The notes under the pieces are model-generated. The model saw nothing but the letters and a program-made list of their open reading frames with translations, was not told where the DNA came from and searched no databases. Both the position numbers and the translations under genes were made by a program. This document shows, one piece after another, positions 16,373-24,672 of a DNA stretch of 64,000 nucleotides (its first letter is position 1; every line of letters begins with the position of its first letter). Origin of the DNA: DASWNP01 sp036399175 (GTDB lineage: Bacteria; Acidobacteriota; Blastocatellia; Pyrinomonadales; Pyrinomonadaceae); assembly GCA_036399175.1 (NCBI GenBank), contig DASWNP010000006.1, forward strand, positions 1 through 64,000, given 5' to 3'.

Positions 16373-17509
16373 TTATGGCTTGCTCTTCGGTTGGGGCGGC
16401 GCTTCTTCGTCTTCGATGATGTCCTCTTCGATAATCTTTATCTCGGTGCCGTACTTCTGGTAGTTGCGGAAGCGCACGTCGTTGCGGCTCTCGACCAGAC
16501 GGTCTCTGACGATGGCCGACATCTCGACGACGGCGCGCGAGGGCAGCAAGTACTGCCTGTCGGCAATCGTCACCCATTCGTAATCTATCGCGCGGCTGGC
16601 CTGCCGGATGGGGAAGTCGATGGGGATTTCCGTCGAGCTGCTTTCGAGACGCAGCACGCGGTTGGTCTCGCGGTCAATCCAGACGCGCCCCCGGTCGCCG
16701 ACGTTGGTCTGCTGCTCTTCGGGCTCCCCCTTGCCGAAGGTGAGTAGCCCGCGCGAGTTGGCTCGCTCGATTTCGTATTCGTAGACGATGGTGCGACGCC
16801 CGCGTAGCGTATCCGTATCGACCATACGGAATCTGGTCTTGCTCGATTCGAGAAAGAGCGTCGCCAGACGCGAGACATACTCGCCGGTCGAAGTCGCGCC
16901 GCCAACTTTTTCCAGCCCGGCATCAGCATCGCCCGGCGCAGTGAGCGGCAGACCGTTGACGGCCAGAAGTTTATACTGCTCGCCTTCGCCCGCGCGATAA
17001 CTCACCGCCAGCGTCAACCTGTCGGAGACGTTCCACTTCTTCGTCGCACCCTGCGCAATCGACCTGATAATCTGCTCTCTGACGACGAAGTCGGGCATCG
17101 CCTCGGCAGCTTCGAGCGTCGCCGCGCGCGCACGCTCCCAGAGCCCCAGCCCCTCTTCGACGGGAGGCAGCGCCGACACCGCCGGATTCAAACGCCGACG
17201 CTCGGCTTCCTCCAGCGTCCGGCGCAGCAGCGCGTCGTTTCCGCTCTTAGTCGCCACGACCGACAGCACGCCGCTCGTCAAAGGAAAACCGATGCCGCGC
17301 CGCCGTATCGTCTCGATAAGCTCATCTCGAAGCGAAGGCTGCGTCGGCAACTGCCGCACGAGGCGCACCAATTCCTCCTGCGTCAAAGGGTTGCCCTGCT
17401 GCTGCACCTGAGCGCTCACCCGCGCGCCCGTCGAGCCGCCCGACAGCAACAACAACAAAGCACACAGCGCGGACGCTATAAAACTGAGCCTGAAAATTCT
17501 GTTCATCAT
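16373..17509 (-). CDS. Exported protein of unknown function
   Basis: The product is about 378 residues from the paired ATGs at 17509/17506; an in-frame extension to 17572 would put residues ahead of the signal peptide. The N terminus MMNRIFRLSFIASALCALLLLLSGG and ARVSA is a signal peptide. A helical region (to about 120) precedes a beta-rich region with VGDRGRVWIDRETNRVLRLESSSTEIPIDFPIRQASRAIDY. This is reminiscent of periplasmic LolA/LppX-fold proteins that carry lipids, though no assignment is firm. The acidic tail IEEDIIEDEEAPPQPKSKP is probably disordered. No enzyme motif was seen. Confidence 0.65.
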   Translation of the reverse strand: MMNRIFRLSFIASALCALLLLLSGGSTGARVSAQVQQQGNPLTQEELVRLVRQLPTQPSLRDELIETIRRRGIGFPLTSGVLSVVATKSGNDALLRRTLEEAERRRLNPAVSALPPVEEGLGLWERARAATLEAAEAMPDFVVREQIIRSIAQGATKKWNVSDRLTLAVSYRAGEGEQYKLLAVNGLPLTAPGDADAGLEKVGGATSTGEYVSRLATLFLESSKTRFRMVDTDTLRGRRTIVYEYEIERANSRGLLTFGKGEPEEQQTNVGDRGRVWIDRETNRVLRLESSSTEIPIDFPIRQASRAIDYEWVTIADRQYLLPSRAVVEMSAIVRDRLVESRNDVRFRNYQKYGTEIKIIEEDIIEDEEAPPQPKSKP

Positions 17510-17575
17510 AAAAGCAACTCTGAAGAGTTGAAGATGCCTGCCGCCGCCCCGCAAGATGCCCGCACGGAACAAAAA

Positions 17576-17702
17576 AGACGATAGACGATGGACGGAAAGG
17601 ACGATGGACGATAGACCATAGACGATGGCCGGAAATTCTCCTTCAAGAAAGCTCTCGACGTAGTTGACGACAGTCCATCGTCCATCGTCTATCGTCCATC
17701 GT
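17576..17702. repeat. Intergenic tandem-word hairpin (word cgatggacgatag)
   Basis: The left arm (about 17578-17630) has gacgatggacg/gacgatagac words; the right arm (about 17671-17702) has their complement. The right arm encodes the last codons and stop of the ArgE-like gene (Asp-Asp-Gly-Arg-stop). Confidence 0.8.
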
Positions 17703-18864
17703 CCGCTTCTACGCAGAAACGCTCAATCATGTCTGCGAGAATCCGCACGCAGGCGTTTAGCTCTTCGACGGGAACAAACTCGCCCGTGCGATGCGCGACG
17801 CGGATGTCGCCGGGGCCGAAGACGACCGCCGCTTGAGCGCCCATCTCAACCATCTGCGGCGCTTCATTTCCGAAGGCGACCGCGCCCGAAGTTTTGCGCG
17901 TGGCTTCTTCCAACGCGCGCACGAGCGCGGCGTCGGCGGGCGTCTCGTTGGCTTCGTCGAGGCGTATGACGCGTAGCTCGCCGTCGAAGTCCGTATCCTC
18001 CGCGCGCATAGCCGCAAGCTCGCCTTCCACCTGTTCGACTAACTGAGCCGCGCGCTCGCCCGCCACGGGACGCCATTCGAGCGTGAAACGACACTCGCCC
18101 GCGATGATATTCTTCGCCGTCCCACCGCGAATGAGGCCGACGTTGAGAGTCGTAAAGGGTGGGTCGAAGACCTCGTGCGCCTGTTCTTTGAGACGCTCGG
18201 CCAGAGCTTCGAGACGCGTGATGAGTCGGGCGGCGCGAAAGATGGCCGACGCGCCGAGCGCCGGATACGCGCTGTGGCCTTCGCGCCCGCGCACGACGAT
18301 TTCGGCAAGACAGTAGCCCTTCCCCGCGCGCATCGGCTGCAAGCGCGTCGGCTCGCCCACGATGGCATTACGCACGCGCAATGTGCCCGCCTCTGCCAGA
18401 CGCTTCGCGCCCAGACAGCCTATCTCTTCGTCCGCCGTCAGCACGACGGCGACCGGACGGCGCAGCCGCGACAAATCAATCGACTCGACCGCCGTGAGCG
18501 CCGCCGCGATGAAGCCCTTCGTATCACACGCGCCGCGCCCGTAGAGCTTGCCTTCGCTCTCGGTGAGCGTCAAAGCTTCGCGCCACGCCGGGTCAAACGG
18601 CACGGTATCGGTATGGCCGACGAGCGCCAGCGCGACCTCTTCGTCCTCACCCGTCTCACGCGGCGCGACCGCCACCAACTGAAACTTCTCGACGCCGCCC
18701 TCATCCGTGTAAGACATCCGGCGCACCGCGAAGCCCGACGCTTCGAGCCGCGCCGACCCGTACTCTATGACTTCGAGATTCGACAAAGCCGAACGCGAGT
18801 CTATCCCGACAAGCTCTCCAAGCGTTTGCTCCACCGCCCGCGCCTTCCGCTTCTCTCCGCTCAT
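17689..18864 (-). CDS. argE: M20-family deacylase, acetylornithine deacetylase-like
   Basis: A zinc-dependent M20 hydrolase, 391 residues, in the range of ArgE (N-acetylornithine to ornithine plus acetate). Metal ligands and catalytic residues are visible: His84 and Asp86 in LVGHTDTVP, Asp114 in YGRGACDTKG, and Glu146-Glu147 in TADEEIGCLGAK. The dimerisation lid begins near GKGYCLAEIVVRGREGHSAYP, and a late His lies in DIRVAHRTGEFV. Related family members cleave succinyl-diaminopimelate or dipeptides, so the symbol is probable rather than certain. The C-terminal residues derive from the adjoining hairpin repeat. The HutF-type gene lies upstream on the same strand, separated by another hairpin repeat. 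Confidence 0.78.
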   Translation of the reverse strand: MSGEKRKARAVEQTLGELVGIDSRSALSNLEVIEYGSARLEASGFAVRRMSYTDEGGVEKFQLVAVAPRETGEDEEVALALVGHTDTVPFDPAWREALTLTESEGKLYGRGACDTKGFIAAALTAVESIDLSRLRRPVAVVLTADEEIGCLGAKRLAEAGTLRVRNAIVGEPTRLQPMRAGKGYCLAEIVVRGREGHSAYPALGASAIFRAARLITRLEALAERLKEQAHEVFDPPFTTLNVGLIRGGTAKNIIAGECRFTLEWRPVAGERAAQLVEQVEGELAAMRAEDTDFDGELRVIRLDEANETPADAALVRALEEATRKTSGAVAFGNEAPQMVEMGAQAAVVFGPGDIRVAHRTGEFVPVEELNACVRILADMIERFCVEADDGR

Positions 18865-18881
18865 CCCGTTCTCCGTTTAAA

Positions 18882-18972
18882 TCAAATGATGAATGATGAA
18901 TGCGGAATGATGAATTAAAAGACCAAAGCTTTTTGCTTTTCATTCCGCATTCATCATTCATCATTCCTCATT
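18882..18972. repeat. Intergenic tandem-word hairpin (word gaatgatgaatgcg)
   Basis: Arms at about 18886-18917 and 18937-18970 are complementary arrays of gaatgatgaatgcgg words around aaagctttttgcttttc. The far arm provides the stop codon of the HutF-type gene on the minus strand. Confidence 0.8.
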
Positions 18973-20524
18973 TGTCTTCACTCCATAATTTTCGCTGCAA
19001 GGCGGCGAAACGTTCCACAATCTCTGCCGAGTCCGCGTGTCGTCCGTCATCGACGACGAAGCGACCGCCGACGGCCACTTCTCGGACGGCTGTCCGCGCC
19101 AGCGAAAAGATGATGACGGAGAGCAAGTCTTCCGCCGAAGCTCCGGCGATAGATGGGTCGTCGAGCGCGACGGTGAAGAAGTCCGCCGGGCGACCCGCCG
19201 CCAGCTCTCCGCCCTCCGCTCCGATACTCTCTGCGCCCGAGCGAGTCGCACACTCGAACAGCCGCGCGGCCAGCGCCGACGTTTTTATCCTCGCCCCGTC
19301 TGACGCTTCAGAAGCATCCCTCTCATCCGCCTGCGGAGCGAGCACGTTGCGCTCCTGCTTTTGCAGGCGCAGGTGGTATTCAAGCTCGCGCGCGTCTTCG
19401 AGGAGGTCAATCTGCGTGTGGCTGTCTGTGCCGAGGGCGATGCGCGCGCCCGTCTGAAAGAGCAGGTCGGCGGGGACGATGCCGTCGCCGAGGTTTCGCT
19501 CCGTCGTCGGGCAGGCGCAGACGAGCGAGCGCCGGCGCGCGAGAGCCCGCGCCTCTTCCGTCGTGATGTGAACGCCGTGAACGGCTGTGAAGCGTTCGCT
19601 CAAAAAACCTTCGGCGTCGAGCAGCGCGACGGGCGTTTGCCCGTACTCTTCGACGCAGGCTTTAAGCTCCGCCTGCTGCTCAGCGACGTGCATGTGCACG
19701 GGCATTCGCTCCGATTCGGCGAAGGCGCAGACCGAGCGCAGGTATTCGAGCGGCACGGCGCGCACGCTGTGAGGCGCACAGCCGACCCACGCGCTCCGCG
19801 CGCCGCCGGTCTCCTGCGCCCCGAGGTCGCGCCTCAACTCTTCGACGCGGCGCAGGTAAGTTTCGACTTCAGGCTCGACGAAGCGCGATTGGCGCGGCTC
19901 GGGCGGCAACCCGTAGCCGGAGCGCGCGTAGGCGACGCGCAGAAGCGCGATGCGAAGTCCGGCGTCGCGCGCGGCGCGGACGACCTCTTTGGCGAGCAGG
20001 TTCGGGTCGTCGTAAGACGTGCCTTCGGGCGTGTGCTGGAGGTAGTGAAACTCGCCGACGGCGGTGATGCCCGAAGCGAGCATTTCGAGGAAGGCCATAC
20101 GCGAAGCGTCGTAGATGTCTTCGGGCGTAAGGCGCGCGGCGGCGCTGTACATCAGCTCGCGCCACGTCCAGAAAGAATCGCGCGAGGCCGCCGAGCGATA
20201 TTCGGTGCGCCCGCGTATAACGCGCTGGAAGGCGTGCGAGTGCGCGTTGACGAGGCCGGGCAAAAGCGCGCGACCGCGCAGGCGAACGAAACGCGCCGCG
20301 ATGACCAGCCCAAGCTTCGGCAGCACGATATTGCCGGGTGTAAGGTCGGCGCTTCGGAACAACTCTTCAGGCAGCTCGACGACGCAGATTATGCGCCCTG
20401 TCACGTCGGAGATGAGAGCCATGCCTGACCGGAAGCGTCCGCCGGTGTAGAGCAAATCGGGCAGCCAGACGGTGTTGGCATACTCGACGTTTCTGTTAGC
20501 GAGGATGTCGGCGTCGGGAATCAT
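18968..20524 (-). CDS. hutF: Formimidoylglutamate deiminase-type amidohydrolase
   Basis: A metal-dependent amidohydrolase that, in the HutF family, converts N-formimino-L-glutamate to N-formyl-glutamate and ammonia in histidine breakdown. Visible motifs are GLVNAHSHAFQR (His95, His97), the HutF-like DSFWTWRELMY (117-126), HMHVAEQQAEL, AVHGVHIT and GTDSHTQIDLLEDARELEY. At 518 residues it is longer than typical HutF (about 450). The N terminus includes an extra strand region before the barrel, and an Ala/Glu-rich insert follows NVLAP. No other hut genes are adjacent, so substrate assignment rests on motif similarity. Guanine or cytosine deaminase-like activity is the alternative. Confidence 0.75.
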   Translation of the reverse strand: MIPDADILANRNVEYANTVWLPDLLYTGGRFRSGMALISDVTGRIICVVELPEELFRSADLTPGNIVLPKLGLVIAARFVRLRGRALLPGLVNAHSHAFQRVIRGRTEYRSAASRDSFWTWRELMYSAAARLTPEDIYDASRMAFLEMLASGITAVGEFHYLQHTPEGTSYDDPNLLAKEVVRAARDAGLRIALLRVAYARSGYGLPPEPRQSRFVEPEVETYLRRVEELRRDLGAQETGGARSAWVGCAPHSVRAVPLEYLRSVCAFAESERMPVHMHVAEQQAELKACVEEYGQTPVALLDAEGFLSERFTAVHGVHITTEEARALARRRSLVCACPTTERNLGDGIVPADLLFQTGARIALGTDSHTQIDLLEDARELEYHLRLQKQERNVLAPQADERDASEASDGARIKTSALAARLFECATRSGAESIGAEGGELAAGRPADFFTVALDDPSIAGASAEDLLSVIIFSLARTAVREVAVGGRFVVDDGRHADSAEIVERFAALQRKLWSEDK

Positions 20525-20584
20525 GGCTGTGTGGAAAGGCGCGCGGCGTGAGGGTGTTTGAATTGAATGCTGTTGAAGAATGAG

Positions 20585-20676
20585 TTCACCGCAGAGGCGC
20601 AGAGTTCTCGCAGAGACTCGCGGAGATTCAAATTCTCTGCGTCTCCTCTGCGCTGGCTCTGCGCCTCTGCGGTGAA
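20585..20676. repeat. Long inverted repeat (ccgcagaggcgcagag type)
   Basis: 20585-20604 and 20657-20676 are perfect 20-base inverted copies. Imperfect pairing continues outward (ttgaatgctg against cagcatcaa) and inward (cgcagaga words). It lies between the DUF885 gene stop and the HutF-type gene start on the minus strand. Such gcagaggcgcagag repeats recur between genes in several environmental phyla. Confidence 0.85.
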
Positions 20677-20721
20677 TCCGTTCAGCATCAAGCTCAAGCT
20701 CGAAAGATTACGCGCCTCGCT

Positions 20722-22605
20722 CTATCTCTCGCCCCGGCGCTGCTGCGCGTTGCGCTCTTTCAAAAGCTTGTCGCGCTGCTCAAGATTGATTCGCGCCTGC
20801 TCCGTGCGTACCCACGCATCGACGTTTCGCTCCAGCACGTCGAGCGGGACTGCGCCCGAGCCGAGCACTACGTCGTGAAACTCGCGCAGGTCGAAGCCTG
20901 AGCCGAGCTGTCGGCTGGCGCGTGCGCGCAGCTCTTTGATTTTCAATTCGCCGATTTTGTATGCGAGCGCCTGTCCGGGGTCGGTGATGTAGCGGTCGAT
21001 TTCGTTGACGATGTCCTGCTCAGACTTGGCGGCGTTGTCGAGGAAGAAGTCGATGGCGCGCTGCCTGTCCCATTTCATGTGGTGCATGCCGGTATCGACG
21101 ACGAGGCGGACGGCTCGCCACATCTCGTAGGTGAGCTGGCCGAACTTCGAGTAGGGGTCGTCGTAGAGCCCCATGTCTTCGCCTAAGCTTTCGGCGTAGA
21201 GTCCCCAGCCTTCGACGAAGGCCGTGTAGCCGCCGTAGCGACGGAACTTAGGAATCTCGCCCAGCTCCATTGCGCGTGAGATTTGAAGGTGATGGCCGGG
21301 CACGGCCTCGTGCAGAGAGAGAGCCATCATCTCATACTTGGGGCGCGTCTCCGGCTTGTAGAGATTGACGTAGTAGAGGCCGGGGCGCGAGCCGTCGGCG
21401 GCGGGCTGGTTGTAGTAAGCCGTAGTCGTGTCGGGCGCAATCTTGTCGGGGATAGGCACGACGCCGTAAGGCATGCGCGGGATGGTCTTGAAAACTTTGA
21501 CGAGGTTCGGGTCGATGCGCTTGGAGATGGCGCGGTAGGCTTCGAGAAGCTCCTGCGGCTTCTTGTAGTAGAAATCGTCGTCCGAGCGTAGCTTCTTGAA
21601 AAACTCCTTGTGAGTCCCTTTGAAGCCGACCTCGGTCATCACCTTCTGCATCTCGGCGCGGATGCGCGCCACCTCGCTCAAGCCCTTCTCGTGAATCTGC
21701 TGCGGCGTCATGTTGGTGGTCGTGTACTGCCGCGCCTGAAAGGCGTAGTACTCCGCGCCCTGCGGTATCTGCCAGACGCCGACCTGTTCGAACGACGCCG
21801 GCAGGTATTCGCGCTCGAAGTATTCCTTGAGCTGGCGGAAGGCCGGGACGATGTTGGTCGAGACGGCCTCGCGTGCGCTCTCCGTGAGACGCTGGCGCTC
21901 GGCTTCGGGGATAGAATCGGGAAACTTGCGGAACGGTTTATAGAAGGGGCTGTCCTGCGGATTGGAGACTATCTGCTTGTCTATCTGCCCGGAGACGCGC
22001 TGCTGCGTAATCTTCGGCCAGAGGATGCGCGCGCGGACGCCTTCGCGCATGAGCGTCAAGGTCTGTTCCATCAGGCGCGGGAAGGCGCGCATGCGCGCGA
22101 TCCAGTCTTCGTAGTCTTTGACGGTCTCGAAGCGGAGCAGGTCTGCCAGCTCGTCCTCTGCCTGGATGCCGCCGCGCTGGTTGATGGGCAGCAGGTAGCC
22201 CCGGTACTTGTAGCCTTCGGCGGCGGTCTCGAAATCTTTCTTGAAGAGGTCGTAGTTGAGCTGGTCGGCGGCGGAGAGCTGATTGCGGTCGATAGCCTTG
22301 AGTCGGCGAAGCATTTCGAGCCGGTACTCCTGTCGTCGCTGAATCGCTTCGAGGCTTTGGTCTGTCCAGCGGTCGTTGTAGCGGCGGTCGCCGAGCATCG
22401 AGGCGAAGGTCGGATACTGCTGCATCGTGTATTCCCAGTCGGACTCGAAGAGGGCATGCAGCGACTTCGCAGCCGCAGAGCCGCCCGTGTTCGCCCTCCC
22501 GCTTCTACTCGTATTTTGCCTCTGCGCCCGCGCGGGCAGGTGGACGAAAAGCAGCGCGGTTGTCAGCAACAGCGACAGGCATAAGCCCTTCTTTAGCGTC
22601 GGCAT
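20722..22605 (-). CDS. DUF885-family zinc peptidase-like exported protein
   Basis: The product is 627 residues from the ATG at 22605, where GGAGG lies 7 bases upstream. An in-frame extension to 22743 is rejected because it hides the signal peptide (LKKGLCLSLLLTTALLFVHLPARAQ). The body is the helical DUF885 fold: LEAIQRRQEYRLEMLRRLKAI early, MTPQQIHEKGLSEVARIRAEM in the middle, and a metal motif SLHEAVPGHHLQ with a distal Glu in AFVEGWGLYAESLGEDMGLY. These motifs place it with secreted or periplasmic metallopeptidases of unknown substrate. It faces divergently from the exported-protein pair at 22861-24533. Confidence 0.85.
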   Translation of the reverse strand: MPTLKKGLCLSLLLTTALLFVHLPARAQRQNTSRSGRANTGGSAAAKSLHALFESDWEYTMQQYPTFASMLGDRRYNDRWTDQSLEAIQRRQEYRLEMLRRLKAIDRNQLSAADQLNYDLFKKDFETAAEGYKYRGYLLPINQRGGIQAEDELADLLRFETVKDYEDWIARMRAFPRLMEQTLTLMREGVRARILWPKITQQRVSGQIDKQIVSNPQDSPFYKPFRKFPDSIPEAERQRLTESAREAVSTNIVPAFRQLKEYFEREYLPASFEQVGVWQIPQGAEYYAFQARQYTTTNMTPQQIHEKGLSEVARIRAEMQKVMTEVGFKGTHKEFFKKLRSDDDFYYKKPQELLEAYRAISKRIDPNLVKVFKTIPRMPYGVVPIPDKIAPDTTTAYYNQPAADGSRPGLYYVNLYKPETRPKYEMMALSLHEAVPGHHLQISRAMELGEIPKFRRYGGYTAFVEGWGLYAESLGEDMGLYDDPYSKFGQLTYEMWRAVRLVVDTGMHHMKWDRQRAIDFFLDNAAKSEQDIVNEIDRYITDPGQALAYKIGELKIKELRARASRQLGSGFDLREFHDVVLGSGAVPLDVLERNVDAWVRTEQARINLEQRDKLLKERNAQQRRGER

Positions 22606-22860
22606 CGTAACCTCCAAATTTGCCAGAGATGCTCGGATGTGAATCGAGAAAGACAGTCGCAAGCATACAACACGAAACTGACGGCAGGAAAGCATGAACG
22701 AAGCCGGGATAACGAGAGATGAATCGATTGACTTTGCTGTCAAGAGGGGCTACCTTTTTCTCGTCGGCACGCCGACCCTCTTCTCCTCTCGTTGGCGAAG
22801 TCTTCCCGGATTTCGTCAACCTCACGTCCGCCACCTCTATGAGCAAAGGAGGTTCATAGC

Positions 22861-23526
22861 ATGCCAACTAACAAAATGTTTCCTCTCAAAATAAAGCTGA
22901 TAGCTATGGGCGGTATTCTTGTTTTCGCTACGCTCGCCAGCGCCAACCATTGGGTTCACGCCAGCCGTCACACGGGCGGGACAAGGCAGGGAGACGTTAA
23001 GCTTTTTGAGAAGGGTGACGACTTCAACCCTCCTGTGAAGATAACTCTCGTCAAGTCAAAAATCGGCGTCATCGCAACGGATAAAAAAATAGATACGGAC
23101 GACGACTGGTTAAAGGGACTGACCATTCGTGTGCGTAACGACTCAGGTAAGGTCGTGACGCATGTCAGCGTCGAGCTGCGTTTTCGCCGTCCACAGAATC
23201 AAGCAACCGAACGTGATTTGGTTGTCCCGCTCAGCTACGGCTCTGACCCCTTCGACTCGCGCGCACTAAGTCCTTCAAGCCCGCCTGCGTTCGTCTTACC
23301 GGGACAAACAATAGATGTTTCCGTTTCGGATACCAAATACGAATCTATCAGGTCAATGCTTAACGATTTGAATTACCCGCCGAGCATCAAGGCAGTAAGG
23401 GCGCGTATTAGGGCAATCGGGTTCGAGGATGGCACGGCCTGGGCATCAGGAACAATATTTGAGCGTGACCCAAATAACCCTGGAGAGTGGCTCCCACAAA
23501 AAAAAGCGAAGCCACGTCGGTCATAG
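22861..23526 (+). CDS. Exported protein of unknown function, possibly frameshift-joined to the next gene
   Basis: The product is 221 residues with a strong aaaggagg site 7-8 bases before the ATG. The N terminus (LKIKLIAMGGILVFATLASANHWVHA) is a signal peptide or anchor. The remainder is predicted beta-sandwich-like (LTIRVRNDSGKVVTHVSVELRFRRP, VLPGQTIDVSVSD, RARIRAIGFEDGTAWASGTIF). The frame ends shortly after an eight-A run (23498-23505) with the basic tail KKAKPRRS. The next gene overlaps it by 40 bases in the -1 frame and has no signal peptide of its own, so the two may make one protein. No family was recognised. Confidence 0.75.
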   Translation: MPTNKMFPLKIKLIAMGGILVFATLASANHWVHASRHTGGTRQGDVKLFEKGDDFNPPVKITLVKSKIGVIATDKKIDTDDDWLKGLTIRVRNDSGKVVTHVSVELRFRRPQNQATERDLVVPLSYGSDPFDSRALSPSSPPAFVLPGQTIDVSVSDTKYESIRSMLNDLNYPPSIKAVRARIRAIGFEDGTAWASGTIFERDPNNPGEWLPQKKAKPRRS

Positions 23527-24533
23527 TAAACGCTTTACAGGTCATCAAAGCCGTTTGGGGTAAATCCCAGCCGGTGACAGCACAAGGAGCTTGCGGGCCG
23601 CCGTCTCCGTATCGACGCACGAGTTGCGATCCGACTAACACCACTGATTGCACCTACGAATCGCAAAGCATTCTGCTGGGAGACCCGCCGACTTCCGAAA
23701 TTGAATATTTCTATGAACCCTGTACGGTTGTGAGAAACGGGCAGGAAATACGCTGCAAGTATGTTGATGCGCCGCTCGCTGTCCCGTGCGGCACTGCTCG
23801 ACCCGCTCCGACGCCGACACCTACACCAGAGCCTGACCAGGGTTGCCCTACTTCCTGTCTGGGCGTTGAACAGCCAACCGGCGAGCATTGCATTCAGTCC
23901 GCAGATGAATGCCGGTATCCGCCTGTCGGTTGCCCGGATGATATGAGTCGCGTCGGCGACTGTTGCTGCGCTAGTCAAACCCCTCCCTCTCCGATACTCG
24001 TAGATACTGAGGGCGACGGGTTCGACCTGACCAGCGGCTCAGGCGGCGTGGCCTTTGACCTCAACAGCGACGGTCAGAAAGAGAGGCTGGCGTGGACGGC
24101 TGCTGCTTCTGATGACGCATGGCTCGCGCTCGACCGCAATGGCAACGGGACAGTAGACAACGGGATGGAATTATTCGGCAATTTCACTCCGCAGCCCTCG
24201 CCACCGGCAGGCCAGCAGAAGAATGGCTTCCTGGCGCTTGCCGAATACGATAAGGCTTCAAAGGGCGGAAACGGCGACGGAGTAATCGACGCACAAGACG
24301 CAATTTATTCTGGTTTGCGCCTGTGGCGCGACGACAATCACAACGGCATCTCGGAGTCGAGTGAACTCCACAGCTTGCCGTCATTGGCCGTCTTGAGGCT
24401 GCATCTGGACTATAAAGAGTCGAGGCGAACTGACGAGCACGGCAACCAATTTCGCTATCGCGCGAAAGTGGACGACGGAAAAGGCACACGCGTCGGACGT
24501 TGGGCTTGGGATGTTTTCCTCGTCACGCCTTGA
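23487..24533 (+). CDS. Cys-rich protein with calcium-loop repeats, probably secreted
   Basis: A 348-residue frame opening with a GTG at 23487 inside the previous gene. The first part is Cys-rich (CGPPSPYRRTSCDP, CPTSCLGVEQPTGEHC, GDCCC) with a PTPTPTPEPD linker. The C-terminal part has aspartate-rich loops, DTEGDGFDLT, LDRNGNGTVDNGMELFGN and DDNHNGISESSELHSL, resembling dockerin or EF-hand-type calcium-binding loops. Such proteins are normally exported, yet no signal peptide is present in this frame. A -1 shift at the A8 run would join it to the signal-bearing upstream gene; otherwise the GTG start would rely on translational coupling. Confidence 0.7.
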   Translation: MAPTKKSEATSVIVNALQVIKAVWGKSQPVTAQGACGPPSPYRRTSCDPTNTTDCTYESQSILLGDPPTSEIEYFYEPCTVVRNGQEIRCKYVDAPLAVPCGTARPAPTPTPTPEPDQGCPTSCLGVEQPTGEHCIQSADECRYPPVGCPDDMSRVGDCCCASQTPPSPILVDTEGDGFDLTSGSGGVAFDLNSDGQKERLAWTAAASDDAWLALDRNGNGTVDNGMELFGNFTPQPSPPAGQQKNGFLALAEYDKASKGGNGDGVIDAQDAIYSGLRLWRDDNHNGISESSELHSLPSLAVLRLHLDYKESRRTDEHGNQFRYRAKVDDGKGTRVGRWAWDVFLVTP

Positions 24534-24556
24534 GCCGGATATAGATGGCTCGCGCC

Positions 24557-24590
24557 GCCCGCCGGTTGTCACAGACCGGCGGGCATTTCT
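24557..24590 (+). terminator. Rho-independent terminator
   Basis: gcccgccggt (24557-24566) pairs perfectly with accggcgggc (24575-24584) over an 8-base loop and is followed by atttctctt. It lies 23 bases after the calcium-loop gene. Confidence 0.8.
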
Positions 24591-24672
24591 CTTATCGCCC
24601 TTTTCAGCTCTTCTCCGGTGAGCGGCTCTTTCAAGCACCCGGAGGCAGACGAAGCGGCATCTAAGCTTCACT

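Noticed and set aside
16235..16747. Plus-strand frame of 170 residues
   Set aside because: It begins in the multi-hairpin element and runs antisense to the exported protein gene; composition is that of a shadow frame.
19361..20428. Plus-strand frame of 355 residues
   Set aside because: Antisense to the well-supported HutF-type gene.
23430..23446. tggcacg with GG-N10-GC spacing
   Set aside because: It lies inside a coding sequence and is not followed by a gene at promoter distance, so it is judged a chance match.
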